DNA of 38,768 bases, taken from assembly GCA_034428935.1 (NCBI GenBank), contig DAOUHB010000148.1, positions 1 through 38,768 on the forward strand, read 5' to 3'. Under the pieces are notes generated by a model that saw only the letters and a list, made by a program, of their open reading frames with translations, made no database searches and had not been told where the DNA came from. Numbering within the stretch: position 1 is the stretch's first letter; each line of letters starts with the position of its first letter. This stretch comes from JAAYZQ01 sp034428935 (GTDB lineage Bacteria > Chloroflexota > Anaerolineae > JAAYZQ01). Positions 29,501 to 34,571 of this stretch are shown piece by piece. Both the position numbers and the translations under genes were made by a program.

Positions 29501-32328
29501 TCATCTGCATGGGGATGGAGCGACTCGTACTCCGCCTCATACTGCTCATAGCTCAGGACGTCTTCCGAGCACTCGTCGGTCAGCATCTGCACCAGCCAGA
29601 TGACCCTCATCCGCTGCGGCTCGAGCCAGGCGCTGTCATCCCCCACCCAGTACAGCATCCGCGCTTGGAAGGCCGACTTGCCTCCGCCCGTATCGTCGGT
29701 GGTGACGTTGAGCGGCACATAGGCCAGCGCTGCGTGGACGCCCCCTACAACCTCGTCCTTCACCGTGATGCCGTACGGCTCCAGCACCGACGTGTCGACC
29801 ATCTTGTCCAGGTAGGGACCGTTGGCCACGTCCGGGATGCCGGCACACTCTACCTCGCTGCCCATAGAGACGACGAGCGCGTGTCCATCGTCGGCCAGCT
29901 CCACCACCCGCTTGCCGGCCAGCGTCCCGATACCGCTCGGGTCCGCGAACGTGCCAAGCAAGGTGCCCGGCTCTTCGCACGTTCCTTCGTAGACCTTCAG
30001 CTCGGCGCCCACATGATAAGGATACGTGAGCTCTGTGCTCGCCGGGTCGGCGCCCGGCCTCAAGGTCACCTCGCTCTCTACCGCGGTCTCGCTGCCCACG
30101 GTCACTGTGACCGCCGGCATGGCCAGCTTCAGTGGGATCTGGTCGCCGGTCATCATGATCTCGAGCAGCGGCACCAGGCGCATGTCGCCATTAGCACCGG
30201 CCGTATCCTGCGGGTTGCTGTCCTTGAAGGTCGTGGGCTTGCCATGCTGGATCTGGCCTTCTACGTCCCGATCCGGCCAGTTGAGCACGTTCATTGCGTA
30301 TGCCAGGTGCTCGCTCTCGACAGGGCGCAATTGCAGGTCGACAAACACAGGCCAGTAGGCAGCCAGGTCGGTGACCGACAGCTCGAAAGGGGTGTCGCCG
30401 TTAAAGGCCGTGGGCTCTCCGGCCTGGCCTATCCGGATGCCATCCCTGTCTACCGACTCTTCCGGGGAGAGGTCCACCGCGTCCGGCACGCCGTCGTCGT
30501 CGTTGTCGAACTCGACGGCGTTCGGGAGCCCATCCTGGTCCGTGTCGCACGCCGCCGCGATGCCGCCCGCAGAGGAATCCACCAGCGCCGGGCACTCCAT
30601 CGAGTCGATCAGCCCGTCGCCGTTGGTGTCCGCGTTGTTTGGGTCGAGGTACCACTGCTTCTGGCCCAGCTCAAAGCCCTGCACCTCCACGGTGTCGGTG
30701 ATCAAGTCCCCGTCGGTATCGGCCAGGGTAGGGTCACTCCCAAGCTTGTCCAGCTCCTGGCCGTCGTTCAGCCCGTCATTGTCTTGGTCGGGATTGGTGG
30801 GATCCGTAAAGTAGACGCATTCCTCAAAGTTACTCACGCCGTCGTTGTCCGGGTCGGCCGTATCATTCTGGTCGCAATTCAGCACGTTCGGCTCCGGCGC
30901 CGTGGGGGCGGGGTCTCCCCGCACAACACTCCACCCCGGCTGGAGCTCGGAAGCCCCGGCCGCCTGCGAGGGCTCGCCGGCCTGGCCGGGTTCTTGTGCC
31001 TGCGCCAGCGGGTCCTGGTTTGGGTCCCAGGCCGGCGCGAGTGCCTCGGCGGCGACCTGCCGGGCCGCCTCTTGCCCATCGGCTTTCTCCGCATCCACTA
31101 CCTGGCCGTTCGTCGCCAGACGCATGAGATTCTCCGACCGCTCGGCCTGGCGGTCATAGAACGCCAGCGTGCGCTCGCTCTGGAGCAGCGGCACCACCAC
31201 CATCGACAGCGTCACCGCGACTGCCACAGCTATGTACACCCGCCGCGATCGGCTATACACGACCAGCACTGCCAGCGCCCCCAGGCTGCAGGCCAGCACC
31301 CCCACACCACCCGCCGCCTTCGCCGGCAAAGACGGGTCGTCCAGTCCCAGCGCCGAGCCCGCCCACGCCACCGGGTCCTCGGTCAGATCCGGCCCGGAGG
31401 ATACAGCTTCCTCGGGAAAGCCGGAGAAGTCGGTCTGGATATCGGCATCGAGATGCGAGCCATCCTTCTGCTCCGGCAAGGCCAGGTGCATCATCAGGCG
31501 CAACGGCAGGCCACGCCCGTCCACCCACAGCTCGCCACTCCCCGTCATCTCCCGCCAATCTCGCGAGGCGTCCAGCGTCACGCCGAGCGGCAGCTCACCG
31601 CGCTCCGACAACTGCCGCTCCAGCCGGTCGCGCAGATACGCCGCCAGCACCGGCCCGTCCAGCTTGAACCGGTAGCACGCCACCCCCGCATCCCCGTGTC
31701 CCCGCGTCCCCGCGTCGCCGCGCCCCCATCGCGCCTGCAGTCCGCAGTCCGCAACGTCCTTGACGCCGGCCAGGAACGCCAGGGGATCGTTGCCAGGCGC
31801 AAAGCTCGTGGAAAAGTCCTCGACCTCCTGCCATTCGCCCCCCGCCTGGCGGACGTAGGCGCGCTCGCCCTCGATGCGCGCCTCGGCGCCGGTGCCGGCG
31901 TCGCCTGACCCACCCACGGCGGACTGCCACATCTGGAACACCAGGGTGCGCGCCGGCTGGTCGATCGTGCCCGCCAGGTGCAGCACGGCCCGCTCGGGGC
32001 CGCGCCCGACGGTGGACAGTGTGCGGACCGGATAGATCACCTGGGTCAGGTCGGTGGCAAAGGCATAGGTGCCGGCATCCTGCGCCTTTTCCCATGCCTC
32101 GCGCACGGCGCGCTTGGCGTCCGGAGGATCGACCGGCGCGGGATGGCTGCCGGTCCGGGCCGGGGCCGCAGGCTGGGCCTCTTGCCGGCCAACGGGGGAG
32201 GTGTCTCCGGTGGATGGGGCGGATGATGGACCGACCGCCCAAACCAGGGAGCTCATCAGAATCCCAAGCAGGAGCAAGCTCATGCCTGCTGCACCAACCC
32301 GGCGCGAAAGTACGAGATGACCTTTCAT
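14521..32328 (-). CDS. Giant exported multidomain protein: TSP3 repeats, LamG array, DUF11
   Basis: The product has 5,935 residues, roughly 0.6 MDa. ATG 32328 (MKGHLVLSRRV) is chosen over 32346 because AAGGAGG lies 6 bases upstream of it. In order: signal peptide (1-31); a lipoprotein-sorting/LppX-like domain (about 65-315); two membrane helices (336-381); calcium-binding DxDxDG thrombospondin-3 repeats (485-630); a large unassigned region; an internal hydrophobic block of 4-5 helices (1370-1540); a second DxDxDG block (1780-1915); eight LamG-like domains in four adjacent pairs (about 2040-4270), with Ig-like domains between the second and third pairs (about 2980-3380); further Ig-like regions to about 5480; a paired GWSLISPPLNPGD/GWNLVGYLPLQP module (5485-5660); and a DUF11 domain (5795-5910). 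No sortase or PEP-CTERM signal is visible. It is probably a surface adhesin or glycan-binding protein. Its promoter is heptamer-repeat copy C and it has its own terminator. Confidence 0.9.
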   Translation of the reverse strand: MKGHLVLSRRVGAAGMSLLLLGILMSSLVWAVGPSSAPSTGDTSPVGRQEAQPAAPARTGSHPAPVDPPDAKRAVREAWEKAQDAGTYAFATDLTQVIYPVRTLSTVGRGPERAVLHLAGTIDQPARTLVFQMWQSAVGGSGDAGTGAEARIEGERAYVRQAGGEWQEVEDFSTSFAPGNDPLAFLAGVKDVADCGLQARWGRGDAGTRGHGDAGVACYRFKLDGPVLAAYLRDRLERQLSERGELPLGVTLDASRDWREMTGSGELWVDGRGLPLRLMMHLALPEQKDGSHLDADIQTDFSGFPEEAVSSGPDLTEDPVAWAGSALGLDDPSLPAKAAGGVGVLACSLGALAVLVVYSRSRRVYIAVAVAVTLSMVVVPLLQSERTLAFYDRQAERSENLMRLATNGQVVDAEKADGQEAARQVAAEALAPAWDPNQDPLAQAQEPGQAGEPSQAAGASELQPGWSVVRGDPAPTAPEPNVLNCDQNDTADPDNDGVSNFEECVYFTDPTNPDQDNDGLNDGQELDKLGSDPTLADTDGDLITDTVEVQGFELGQKQWYLDPNNADTNGDGLIDSMECPALVDSSAGGIAAACDTDQDGLPNAVEFDNDDDGVPDAVDLSPEESVDRDGIRIGQAGEPTAFNGDTPFELSVTDLAAYWPVFVDLQLRPVESEHLAYAMNVLNWPDRDVEGQIQHGKPTTFKDSNPQDTAGANGDMRLVPLLEIMMTGDQIPLKLAMPAVTVTVGSETAVESEVTLRPGADPASTELTYPYHVGAELKVYEGTCEEPGTLLGTFADPSGIGTLAGKRVVELADDGHALVVSMGSEVECAGIPDVANGPYLDKMVDTSVLEPYGITVKDEVVGGVHAALAYVPLNVTTDDTGGGKSAFQARMLYWVGDDSAWLEPQRMRVIWLVQMLTDECSEDVLSYEQYEAEYESLHPHADDPEIEEAYDAYFDNYCGNPDNRTADQIMPVQVYDESWYMTGLSVREDHGLDVSVAYVNPELSETEPDTYDDTDLWTLSWGLGEQFMTGLDCRTDGTIWDPGDYDAATCSAEGTGDDKRDLTLFLTAPATDHMVHDIGNSTIEQRFDITNTVPITQRWGIESVLTQAGTIFPLVVESFRYDHQDYLGYLAMNETPRILEQFNHGVAPTLLFAREERYREARLEAGLMPGTDQPLTVGLGATTYPEQTLAGLQWTPYQYNAETMDWEAYPTTEYWDVLEVELEARFEEIFPAPEDDEANTGRAITARAYSFALINGVAGNVAHCTPEELLCPLPKDAPYTDDMLIKASQLLLNGLNAIAVKTIYNAVQPHVRTANLMMDYDRNGQYSSLDDILDDPGWGWVEDTGQGFFKELQKELKNYVLSPYSTMWKSGRAGKVTVGIIWGAAAAAVISTIVVSCVMGIEGGQIAAVVMRSISVTIAAHCVVTALSSAINAIKKAGGWAQFHGAGLKANITKAGVISTCLQVVMTWAAFGALVGSNGLEYGSMAYDNEVANAIAATIVTVLLFVILTALGPIGQLVGAVIGLVNAIAGLICSALPEEMQTSEWGKAFCGGITSALTYALKWLFYSGTILVDMDPDDYDRLSTYDFTTTLRDPDDGVVDGNAMRYSVSVTSTIGLEKVPVNWFEPFWGFQFNDDELKKANFAYRLQDKEEEFHDSLSPYGSTDSPWEATDKPGRYQQVQHVDSGDIPLPQAGVNRPVDNLYLSEGYAVPEQECWGVCIYCSCSIQTERSTNHYDIGSELVYDVLPDTLTGFYELVPSGDGWTFAWAQGGHLKSPILEDADGDGLARAGDPDDGKWDADGDGLSDGFELNMGSDPLLLDTDSDGLTDLQEAQLGSDPRRRDSDGDGLLDCQEVYHPVVAAGDDQARHQCGGAGEWSGGWTFVYKTEAGTQFETLVTSDPLDVDTDADGLTDRQEQIYGYNPRAYSVLNVLTLQSAMSEPGQGVSDGFMAPDQTLAYSATVKNELDNRRAEGLFWTVPSEVLEQSNANPVKPESFMLWPQAQATMAGELVVENGAASGTYSLTQVAGALIVDPRVESREASLWLPFDDAQGSTLFVDESGHGHGGRCYGTGCAIQGSAGRIGGAITLNGEGCIESDATLSNKRHSVSFWFKASAASLSMGAALFYAGPSAPQIALLGGRVYVLSRWGDIVTNYPIVADKWYHIVLTDPGYEGGADKMILYLDGFPAASAPRSDDPDAYPGVYVGGTPNASHLNGSIDDLRLFDDVVTPAQVQELFDTPLFHADFDDSSAWKDVSSLPATIGGSELPSHSSQLVGGAADFNGTTYLSVESADKLDLSAGRYTLAAWIYPRTRPLVNGKADARDSFPQGILGLNSGTSSAYPTLQRVGKKIRFSLGTGGAWAAPYTSGDVLVENEWNHVAVTLDDEDNNGTLRLYVNGDLVDTAPFAANPLSTARSFDIGRSSGSGQVSVSKLWLDRPGDALGSTRPRLVFATPVGEVWNTYLTGFGVEWIPINKVAPFTRSTYMFMWHLNTWDKGETCNFTNIGTQINFDTTMPSIPSTDYPFTSCGEGKLNLSYDNNSIPFYGTMDEVQIFGWPLDPDSVKRRYLDIATVLHLPLDEAPGAQAFQDTSLPYAPASCSGSTCPTSGTVGRLERGALFDGVDDSVIVGGPIDVANASFSVAFWARRDAPGRWDIALSQGTAATNMLLHVGFRSNDHFTCAFHGNDVDTTNAYTDTGWHHWACTYNAATETRTIYRDGVSVPTNPPTGSGHYQGGGDLYVGSYTGSRYPFKGSLDDVWVFNVALPLARVTDLYNNAPSLHLGFEEARGARQFADNADPGRSVTCLDTKGCPLTGEAVRGQIGLAAQFDGISDTVKIDSFGTFTRTTVSAWVYRTGETATRETIVSYKEGADCGFVLALEAQQPKFWVKVGTSWLYATTTSQIATNQWVHLAGTYNGTTIRLYQNGQEVASMAAAGAMRNECSTAASAIGSRSDNAQHYFPGRIDEVHVYGHALTAAQIWDEYLYESAWIEDRQSQDITVDDDEPTAAVLITGTSYLVNQPIVVGLTASDPTSGVSQVKLGVKKGTEAITWTAAMRCAENADQPDGAWCADFNPSGAGDYTLYGQATDRVGHVWSQPAGVTVYVDDTPPDLTLDQTASQVLQVTQSAASPNTWLVQLSGTATDPDIATNVHGSGVPDDGVQVTLRRAGDPGRRPLGDAGQTANLTPAGAWSLDYTFSTPDADGWYEVAVETVDRVALLPGLSAEQTLAHTRTIARAIMLDVSGPQVLLDRQPAIAGGQLTPMVTSLAGAASDRPVPVEVDLAAEPGAEQTRLWLTCQHADGTTYTLLDLAEGALQPGDTPRWEADIQQGSSCQVNLTTSAASAEVTGTVKVCNDPIVSWQGGFSASRTIPFAVNSSLCTAAATPAGPGSEPPWAGEVMRLPLDDAPGSLVFPDRSGNGSDAACPDAGRCPAAGQAGHVERAVLFDGTDDYMSAPGLPDSATSSFTVAFWAKRSEASRLDYLVSQGPEGGYNFLMYIADGSLHCQTPTMAFTAAGDYADTNWHHFACTFERRWLASENRWEYISALYADGELRAQDSTHDGPVDIPGDLLIGRYVAPGYAYHFKGALDDMRVLSRALTTAEIRALYIGYGPVLHLPFDTSPATGGTILPDATGWHMDGTLVAGAGDTADKAVPGQVGPYALQFDGANDYVEIPHNAALDAVETQDKVTIAAWAKIAAWYNGYFSIVDKYEATGDVGWSLYTHSSNGIIFMAQSGAAATCAYVPPLNQWVHLAVSYDRSAGKAWFYVNGAQQCEKSFTGDINDTAGEPLYLGYNPSGTTEYSNGSLDEVLIYGRALATGEIGALYGAGWQSAAVAGVQGVDLAFRPVLPGSAFFNEAPLPNEVLHLPFEDGVTSEGGLVLRDVSGAGANGTCTNCPTMGQAGPSGNSARFDGADDHVAVAALNAGNLSGDFTLAGWFSLESTGDWKGLLSKDTWYASNGWGIILHPSYGVRLYINYQHVAGIPVPSGGWVLGRWYHYAFTRTGDTLRSYLDGVEYTSTVKSTAATSSSQPLTVGKSAGYYWPGKLDEVRIFTRALTKAQVMDLYQGPGPVLALPFEVPWATNGATVTDASGRGNDGTLEAGTTDGANKAMAGQVGYYALQFDGVDDYVNAGSGIDLANASFSVAVWAKNPTQQTEFLISQGVGGTNTLLHIGFRSLYFLCNFYGNDLEVQTPADGNWHHWACTYDAATNTQTAYRDGVQVGQRVASADYQGHGDLIVGRYAPGGYYFGGVMDDLRIYRRALPALEVADLVHAGWRAAGLPAGGAGAESTSWTAAVPGGLEGSYQVEMRGVDVGGHTEAVSNPSMLWRGEADNVPPRVMTTRTQVSTLYRYTTVAQDYHLDQTTYRSPCGTAVVPTLTPEYYTSPWYLGTTGGSQKLFRLTAVCELATWMSPTSATICDSLGNCTTCDWSNNCTTSVVAMTAAGNLEAGQEVRLDAAVATPAAKPGPAGFDIIVPAVVTASHYYEPRTIDVAGWVTTNRNPKAAPNALASVEVSLAGETGLAVLSAPAERRPYTVTWTVPWHLAADSELPDGVPYAATITATNASGRTTVANRTLVADVVLPAPVTLSLTADGVPVEPGAIIREPGAALELTWTPSSDGSGLAPYLSGWRFEDAYTTTTQIGWHDPAGPLAAQATAGEAQRIGAGLANRDLLGNTRMQAFGSIIVDGPLTPDYIAFSPGAEENIINSTCTLLGADRRIARRQSSGRGAEQRLYGTWDHQALRLAWTGADWSGGGDLFLYLDTVPGGTSTTFTPYTMPVSDTLVTLPPALQADVLIWVQDSSTAGLLRWDESAWITDTLLSPDQYRFDGGRNGGQTDLVLPFGLLGTTQGASLGLLAFAAEEPAEGVGLRLWATAPLANPVNSDRVNLRRGLAPAASSLPLLRAYRWAALDDGVCPNGTGGTLPAGQLNDAVLEISVESDPPGAAISGLAGGLFWVLDPGDLLSALPAEPRFGFLRAVHPPVPDGQAIHYTVHYRNGGSHMLQGAWLALTARGALQLEADTLDLGDIPPGAEGSVTFQATVDRSKSPYGLAAAVGRLYAAGSGEEGPPLEWLAALHRVDRGAPEEMGLNGRDLLVGPQAGLLRGFARDESGISQVELEITSPYSATSTLICQIDDQASGGWSCPWDATAANGGVRPADGDQFTARLRATDRLGYSSGWSASHTIRVDAQPPTVTLGISPGALVRGNSVRLMGEQADNHAVGTLTVCLGERCQAADQQSTSASSGHWSRSMMITGALDYVTKTLTIQAADRLGNSMTEPVTVPVVFDNVAPVLTATQTLAEMPLGSAETVLSGEVRDGGPDLQVLVRVQPPEGDVTRVAAMRNEAAWWFDLPADMPGQYVLRADAEDTAGNVTTAGPFTVTVTCTDAAPLVMSVAAEPVAGQPRSVMVTVVISNAGPEALPVPLPVTVSDGISFARQVTTTGALGPGEWETLSLVWEPTGATDYQMRVTAERALVMPNGPLCVAPGTTYLPLALRDRALPYGWSLISPPLNPGDTAIDVARRGIDGEYTAILGYDGGVRAYYPDDPGGSDLATVDALHGYWVHTTITFTVPPTVPLWANGVATWRMAGEVLPEDQPVPLAAGWNLVGYLPLQPLTVTTALEAIAGSYGAVLGFDLTAASYYPDLDQSYNTLSYMAPGYGYWISATQAVTLAYPLTGISETVSTTATQLAQQRQFAVRYAEWQAGVQPTYEWMNFFGQATLPDGTPVPTGTLVLAVDPGGTVCGATVVWQAGQFGLLACYGDDPQTGVDEGAVPGDTIQLLLEDGTLIGTGPWTAPGGRWEVGQEAQPMVDLAIAKQVMPQAAYPGEAVTYTLTYWNAGSALAQGVVLSDVVPAEIGSPIYTYSGAIITPTAGFVWQVADLEPGAGGIITVTGILSPALVGPLTVTNTAVVDAPLEALPENNVAEALLHVLEGLASLWRLIVRSLL
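19520..26200 (-). other. LamG-like domain array within the giant protein
   Basis: Eight concanavalin-like LamG domains are recognised by an opening L-x-L-P-F/L-D/E motif, an FDG-x-D-D-Y/V motif, W-H-H/Y-x-A near the centre and a closing D-E/D-V-x-I/V motif. Approximate spans are 25640-26200, 25030-25630, 24030-24640, 23400-24020, 21530-22160, 20870-21520, 20160-20770 and 19520-20150, with a degenerate unit at 24650-25030. They stand as four adjacent pairs. Units at 24030 and 19520 share an A-N-A-S-F-S-V-A start and are close relatives. LamG domains often bind glycans or calcium. Confidence 0.8.
27720..28220 (-). other. Hydrophobic multi-helix block inside the giant protein
   Basis: Residues about 1370-1540 hold four or five strongly hydrophobic stretches: GIIWGAAAAAVISTIVVSCVMG, then a helix with VVMRSISVTIAAHCVVTAL, a VISTCLQVVMTWAAFGALVG stretch, and a long AATIVTVLLFVILTALGPIGQLVGAVIG run. 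They are placed between soluble regions, far from the N-terminal helices. Confidence 0.75.
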
Positions 32329-32407
32329 CCCCTGCCTCCTTCGCATTCCCTACTGCCCTGCTGCCCTCCGCTTCCGGACATGTGCTGCGGCTGGATACGT
32401 TTATCCC

Positions 32408-32472
32408 AGCGTAGCACACGATCGTCCGTCAAACGTTCGAAACACGTCCGAAAAACGTCCGAGATCCGCCGC
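32408..32472 (-). promoter_or_regulatory. Heptamer-repeat activated promoter, copy C (giant protein)
   Basis: Read on the minus strand, five heptamers lie every 11 bp: GCGGCGG (32466-32472), CGGACGT (32455-32461), CGGACGT (32444-32450), CGAACGT (32433-32439) and CGGACGA (32422-32428), then 8 bp and a -10 box TACGCT (32408-32413) preceded by TGC. This copy has one unit more than copies A and B but keeps the 4-bp spacers and the 8-bp distance. The start codon follows about 80 bp later. Confidence 0.75.
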
Positions 32473-32489
32473 CGGAGGGGGAGAATGCA

Positions 32490-32610
32490 AGAAACCGACC
32501 TCCAGGGCAATGGAGTGCACCCCTGGCGAGTCGAACCCCATGCCATACTCCCTGCGCGGGTAGAATAGCACCTGGAGCAGATCGGGGCGGTCAAGGACTG
32601 GATGGGCCAT
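32490..32610 (-). pseudogene. Short coding remnant, possibly alpha/beta-hydrolase N-terminus
   Basis: On the minus strand about 40 residues (MAHPVLDRPDLLQVLFYPRR, then EYGMGFDSPGVHSIALEVG) have protein-like composition. They resemble the N-terminus of a group of alpha/beta hydrolases with a DRPE..L..LFYPR motif. The frame then runs directly into the heptamer-repeat promoter, so the gene is cut. The family match is from memory and weak. Confidence 0.3.
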
Positions 32611-32694
32611 GCAACTCTCCCCAGGACTGCGGCGTCTAGATGCTCCTGGCTGAGGGCGCTGTCGGCAATGTCGACCAGGGTCCGCAGCGGCTTG

Positions 32695-32757
32695 GTCAAC
32701 GAGAACCCTTACTCGTGAGTCAACGAATCCCTTTCGGTAACATTCTTAATGAGTCAA
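32695..32757. repeat. GTCAA direct repeats upstream of the kinase promoter
   Basis: GTCAACGAGAACCCTT at 32695-32710 is repeated in near-identical form at 32719-32734 (GTCAACGAATCCCTTT), 24 bp apart. A third GAGTCAA occurs at 32751-32757; GAGTCAA is also at 32717-32723. They end 10 bp before the -35 box and could be a regulator binding site. Confidence 0.45.
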
Positions 32758-32766
32758 TTCGGGGTA

Positions 32767-32795
32767 TGGACAAACGCCCGTCCTTCATGTATAAT
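32767..32795 (+). promoter_or_regulatory. Sigma-70-like promoter of the two-component operon
   Basis: TGGACA at 32767-32772 and a perfect TATAAT at 32790-32795 are separated by 17 bp. It is the best consensus promoter in the window; transcription would start near 32802, about 54 bases before the kinase start. Confidence 0.8.
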
Positions 32796-32855
32796 CCAAG
32801 TGGCTGAGGATCTCCGTCAGCCATGTGGCCGCTGTTGACCAGAGGGAGCGGGATC

Positions 32856-34571
32856 ATGGCGGGGGACTATATGTTTTCTCCCCAGATATGGCCGTACCTT
32901 TTGACGGTCGGTCTGTGCATCGGGGTGACTGCCTTTAGCTGGCACAGGCACGCGATCCCGGGCGCGCGCCCCCTGGCCGTTGCCTGCCTCTTGGCCTCGT
33001 TCTGGGTGGCCGGCGCCGCTGCCGAGTCGATGGCGGTCGGTTCCGCGACCAGGGTGGCTTGGTTCAAGTTCCAGGTGGCATGGCAGCTACCCGCGGTCAC
33101 GGCCGTCACCTGCTTCGTCCTGGAATACGCCAATCCCGGCCGCTGGCTGACCCGTCGCACCCTGGTCCTGCTCTCCATCCCTCCGCTCTTGGGGTTGGCC
33201 CTGGCCCTTACCAACGGCCTCCATCACTGGTATTGGCTTGGATTCTCGGTGGGTGCCTGGGTCGTTCCGCTGCCCGGGCCTGGCTACTGGGTCCTGTTCG
33301 CGTATGGCATGGGCCTGGTCCTGGTTAACCTCATCGCCTTTGCCTGGCTGTTCGTCCGTTCGCCGCGGCACCGCTTGCCGGTGGCTTTGATGCTTGTCGG
33401 GCAGATCGCGGCACGCGCCCTGCACATGCTGGACGTCGCCGGTGGCCGGGCCGTCCTGGGATGGGATCCCTTCATTCCCTCACTTGTCATTCCCCTGGGG
33501 ATGTATGCCATTGCCCTGTTCGGCTTCCGTATTTTCGACCCGCTGCCGGCAGCCGGGCGGGCGGCCATCGAGCAGATGCAGGAGGGGGTGGTGGTCTTTG
33601 ACACCGGCTGGCGGGCCCTCAGCCTGAATCCGGCAGCGGCAGCCTTCCTGGGCGTTCCGGCGGCACGCGTCCGGGGGAGGACTTGGGCGGAGCTGTTGCC
33701 CTCCTGCCCCGACGCCGAGCGATGCCTGGGATCTGGGACAATGCCCATCGAGGTCAACCTCGGGGAGGATGAGGCGGCGAGCGCCGATGCCCGGCGCTTC
33801 ACGCTGGTGCTTACTCCCCTGGTCGACCACCGCGCGGTGACGATGGGGTACCTGCTCCTGCTGCACGACGTGACCGAGCAGCGCCGGGCGCAGGCGCAGA
33901 TCCTGGAGCAGCAGCGGGCGCTGGCCATGCTGCAGGAGCGCGAGCGCCTGGCGCGTGAGCTGCACGATAGTACCGGCCAGGTGCTGGGTTATGTGAGCTT
34001 CCAGGCGCAGGCCATCGCCCAGTGTGTGCGCACGGGCGACACGACCAGGGCGGAGGCGCAGCTCGCCCGGCTGACCTGCATGGCTCAGGACGCGCACGCG
34101 GACCTGCGTGATTCGATCCTGAGCCTGCGATCCGGAACGCCGGAACACTGGTCGTTCCTGGCTGTCCTGGAGCAGTACCTGGCGGCCTACCAGGAGAATT
34201 ACGGCATTTGCGCCGAACTCATCCTGCCCCCTGGCCTGTCGGAGGGCGACTTTGCGCTGGGGGTCAGCGTGCAACTGCTGCGGGTGATCCAGGAGGCGCT
34301 GACCAACGCGCGCAAGCATTCGCTGGCCAAAAGCGTGTGCGTGACCTTGGCCTGCGAGGGTGCGCAGGCGACGATCGTGGTGGCCGACGACGGTGTCGGC
34401 TTTGCCCCGGAGGCACTGCCCGCCCACGGGCAGACGCATTTCGGCCTGGCCTTCATGGCCGAGCGCATGGCCCAGATCGGGGGCGATATGGTGATCAAGT
34501 CCGAACCGGGCGCGGGCACGCGGGTCGTGCTCCATGCGCCTCTGGCGATCACCGGCGAGGAGGGGGCATGA
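32856..34571 (+). CDS. Sensor histidine kinase, 7TM-type sensor, PAS, HisKA_3
   Basis: The product has 571 residues from ATG 32856 (MAGDYMFSPQ), chosen because GAGGGAG lies 7 bases upstream; an ATG 33 bases earlier has none. Residues 1-215 form seven hydrophobic segments of the histidine kinase N-terminal 7TM domain. A PAS-like domain follows (about 228-350, EQMQEGVVVFDTGWRALSLN onward), then a coiled linker and HisKA_3 dimerisation domain with the phospho-acceptor in RERLARELHDSTGQVLGY (His370). The ATPase domain shows the N box (ALTNARKHS) and G box (VVADDGVGFAPE), and GLAFMAERMAQIGG. This is a NarX/DegS-like kinase architecture. The ligand is unknown. The gene overlaps its response regulator by ATGA. 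Confidence 0.93.
   Translation: MAGDYMFSPQIWPYLLTVGLCIGVTAFSWHRHAIPGARPLAVACLLASFWVAGAAAESMAVGSATRVAWFKFQVAWQLPAVTAVTCFVLEYANPGRWLTRRTLVLLSIPPLLGLALALTNGLHHWYWLGFSVGAWVVPLPGPGYWVLFAYGMGLVLVNLIAFAWLFVRSPRHRLPVALMLVGQIAARALHMLDVAGGRAVLGWDPFIPSLVIPLGMYAIALFGFRIFDPLPAAGRAAIEQMQEGVVVFDTGWRALSLNPAAAAFLGVPAARVRGRTWAELLPSCPDAERCLGSGTMPIEVNLGEDEAASADARRFTLVLTPLVDHRAVTMGYLLLLHDVTEQRRAQAQILEQQRALAMLQERERLARELHDSTGQVLGYVSFQAQAIAQCVRTGDTTRAEAQLARLTCMAQDAHADLRDSILSLRSGTPEHWSFLAVLEQYLAAYQENYGICAELILPPGLSEGDFALGVSVQLLRVIQEALTNARKHSLAKSVCVTLACEGAQATIVVADDGVGFAPEALPAHGQTHFGLAFMAERMAQIGGDMVIKSEPGAGTRVVLHAPLAITGEEGA

Larger units (their letters stand above)
32347..32766. other. Intergenic region between the giant gene and the two-component system
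   Basis: About 420 bp hold the heptamer-repeat promoter of the giant gene (32408-32472, minus), a coding remnant (32490-32610, minus), and a set of GTCAA direct repeats (32695-32757). No intact gene was seen. Confidence 0.6.

Noticed and set aside
29359..31908. 849-codon open frame on the plus strand opposite the giant gene
   Set aside because: It mirrors the coding phase of a GC-rich gene, has Arg/His/Val/Gln-rich composition without domains, and has no ribosome binding site. The minus-strand gene has clear domains.
34208..34567. 120-codon extension of the response regulator inside the kinase gene
   Set aside because: The receiver domain starts exactly at ATG 34568; upstream codons are an alternative frame of the kinase ATPase domain.
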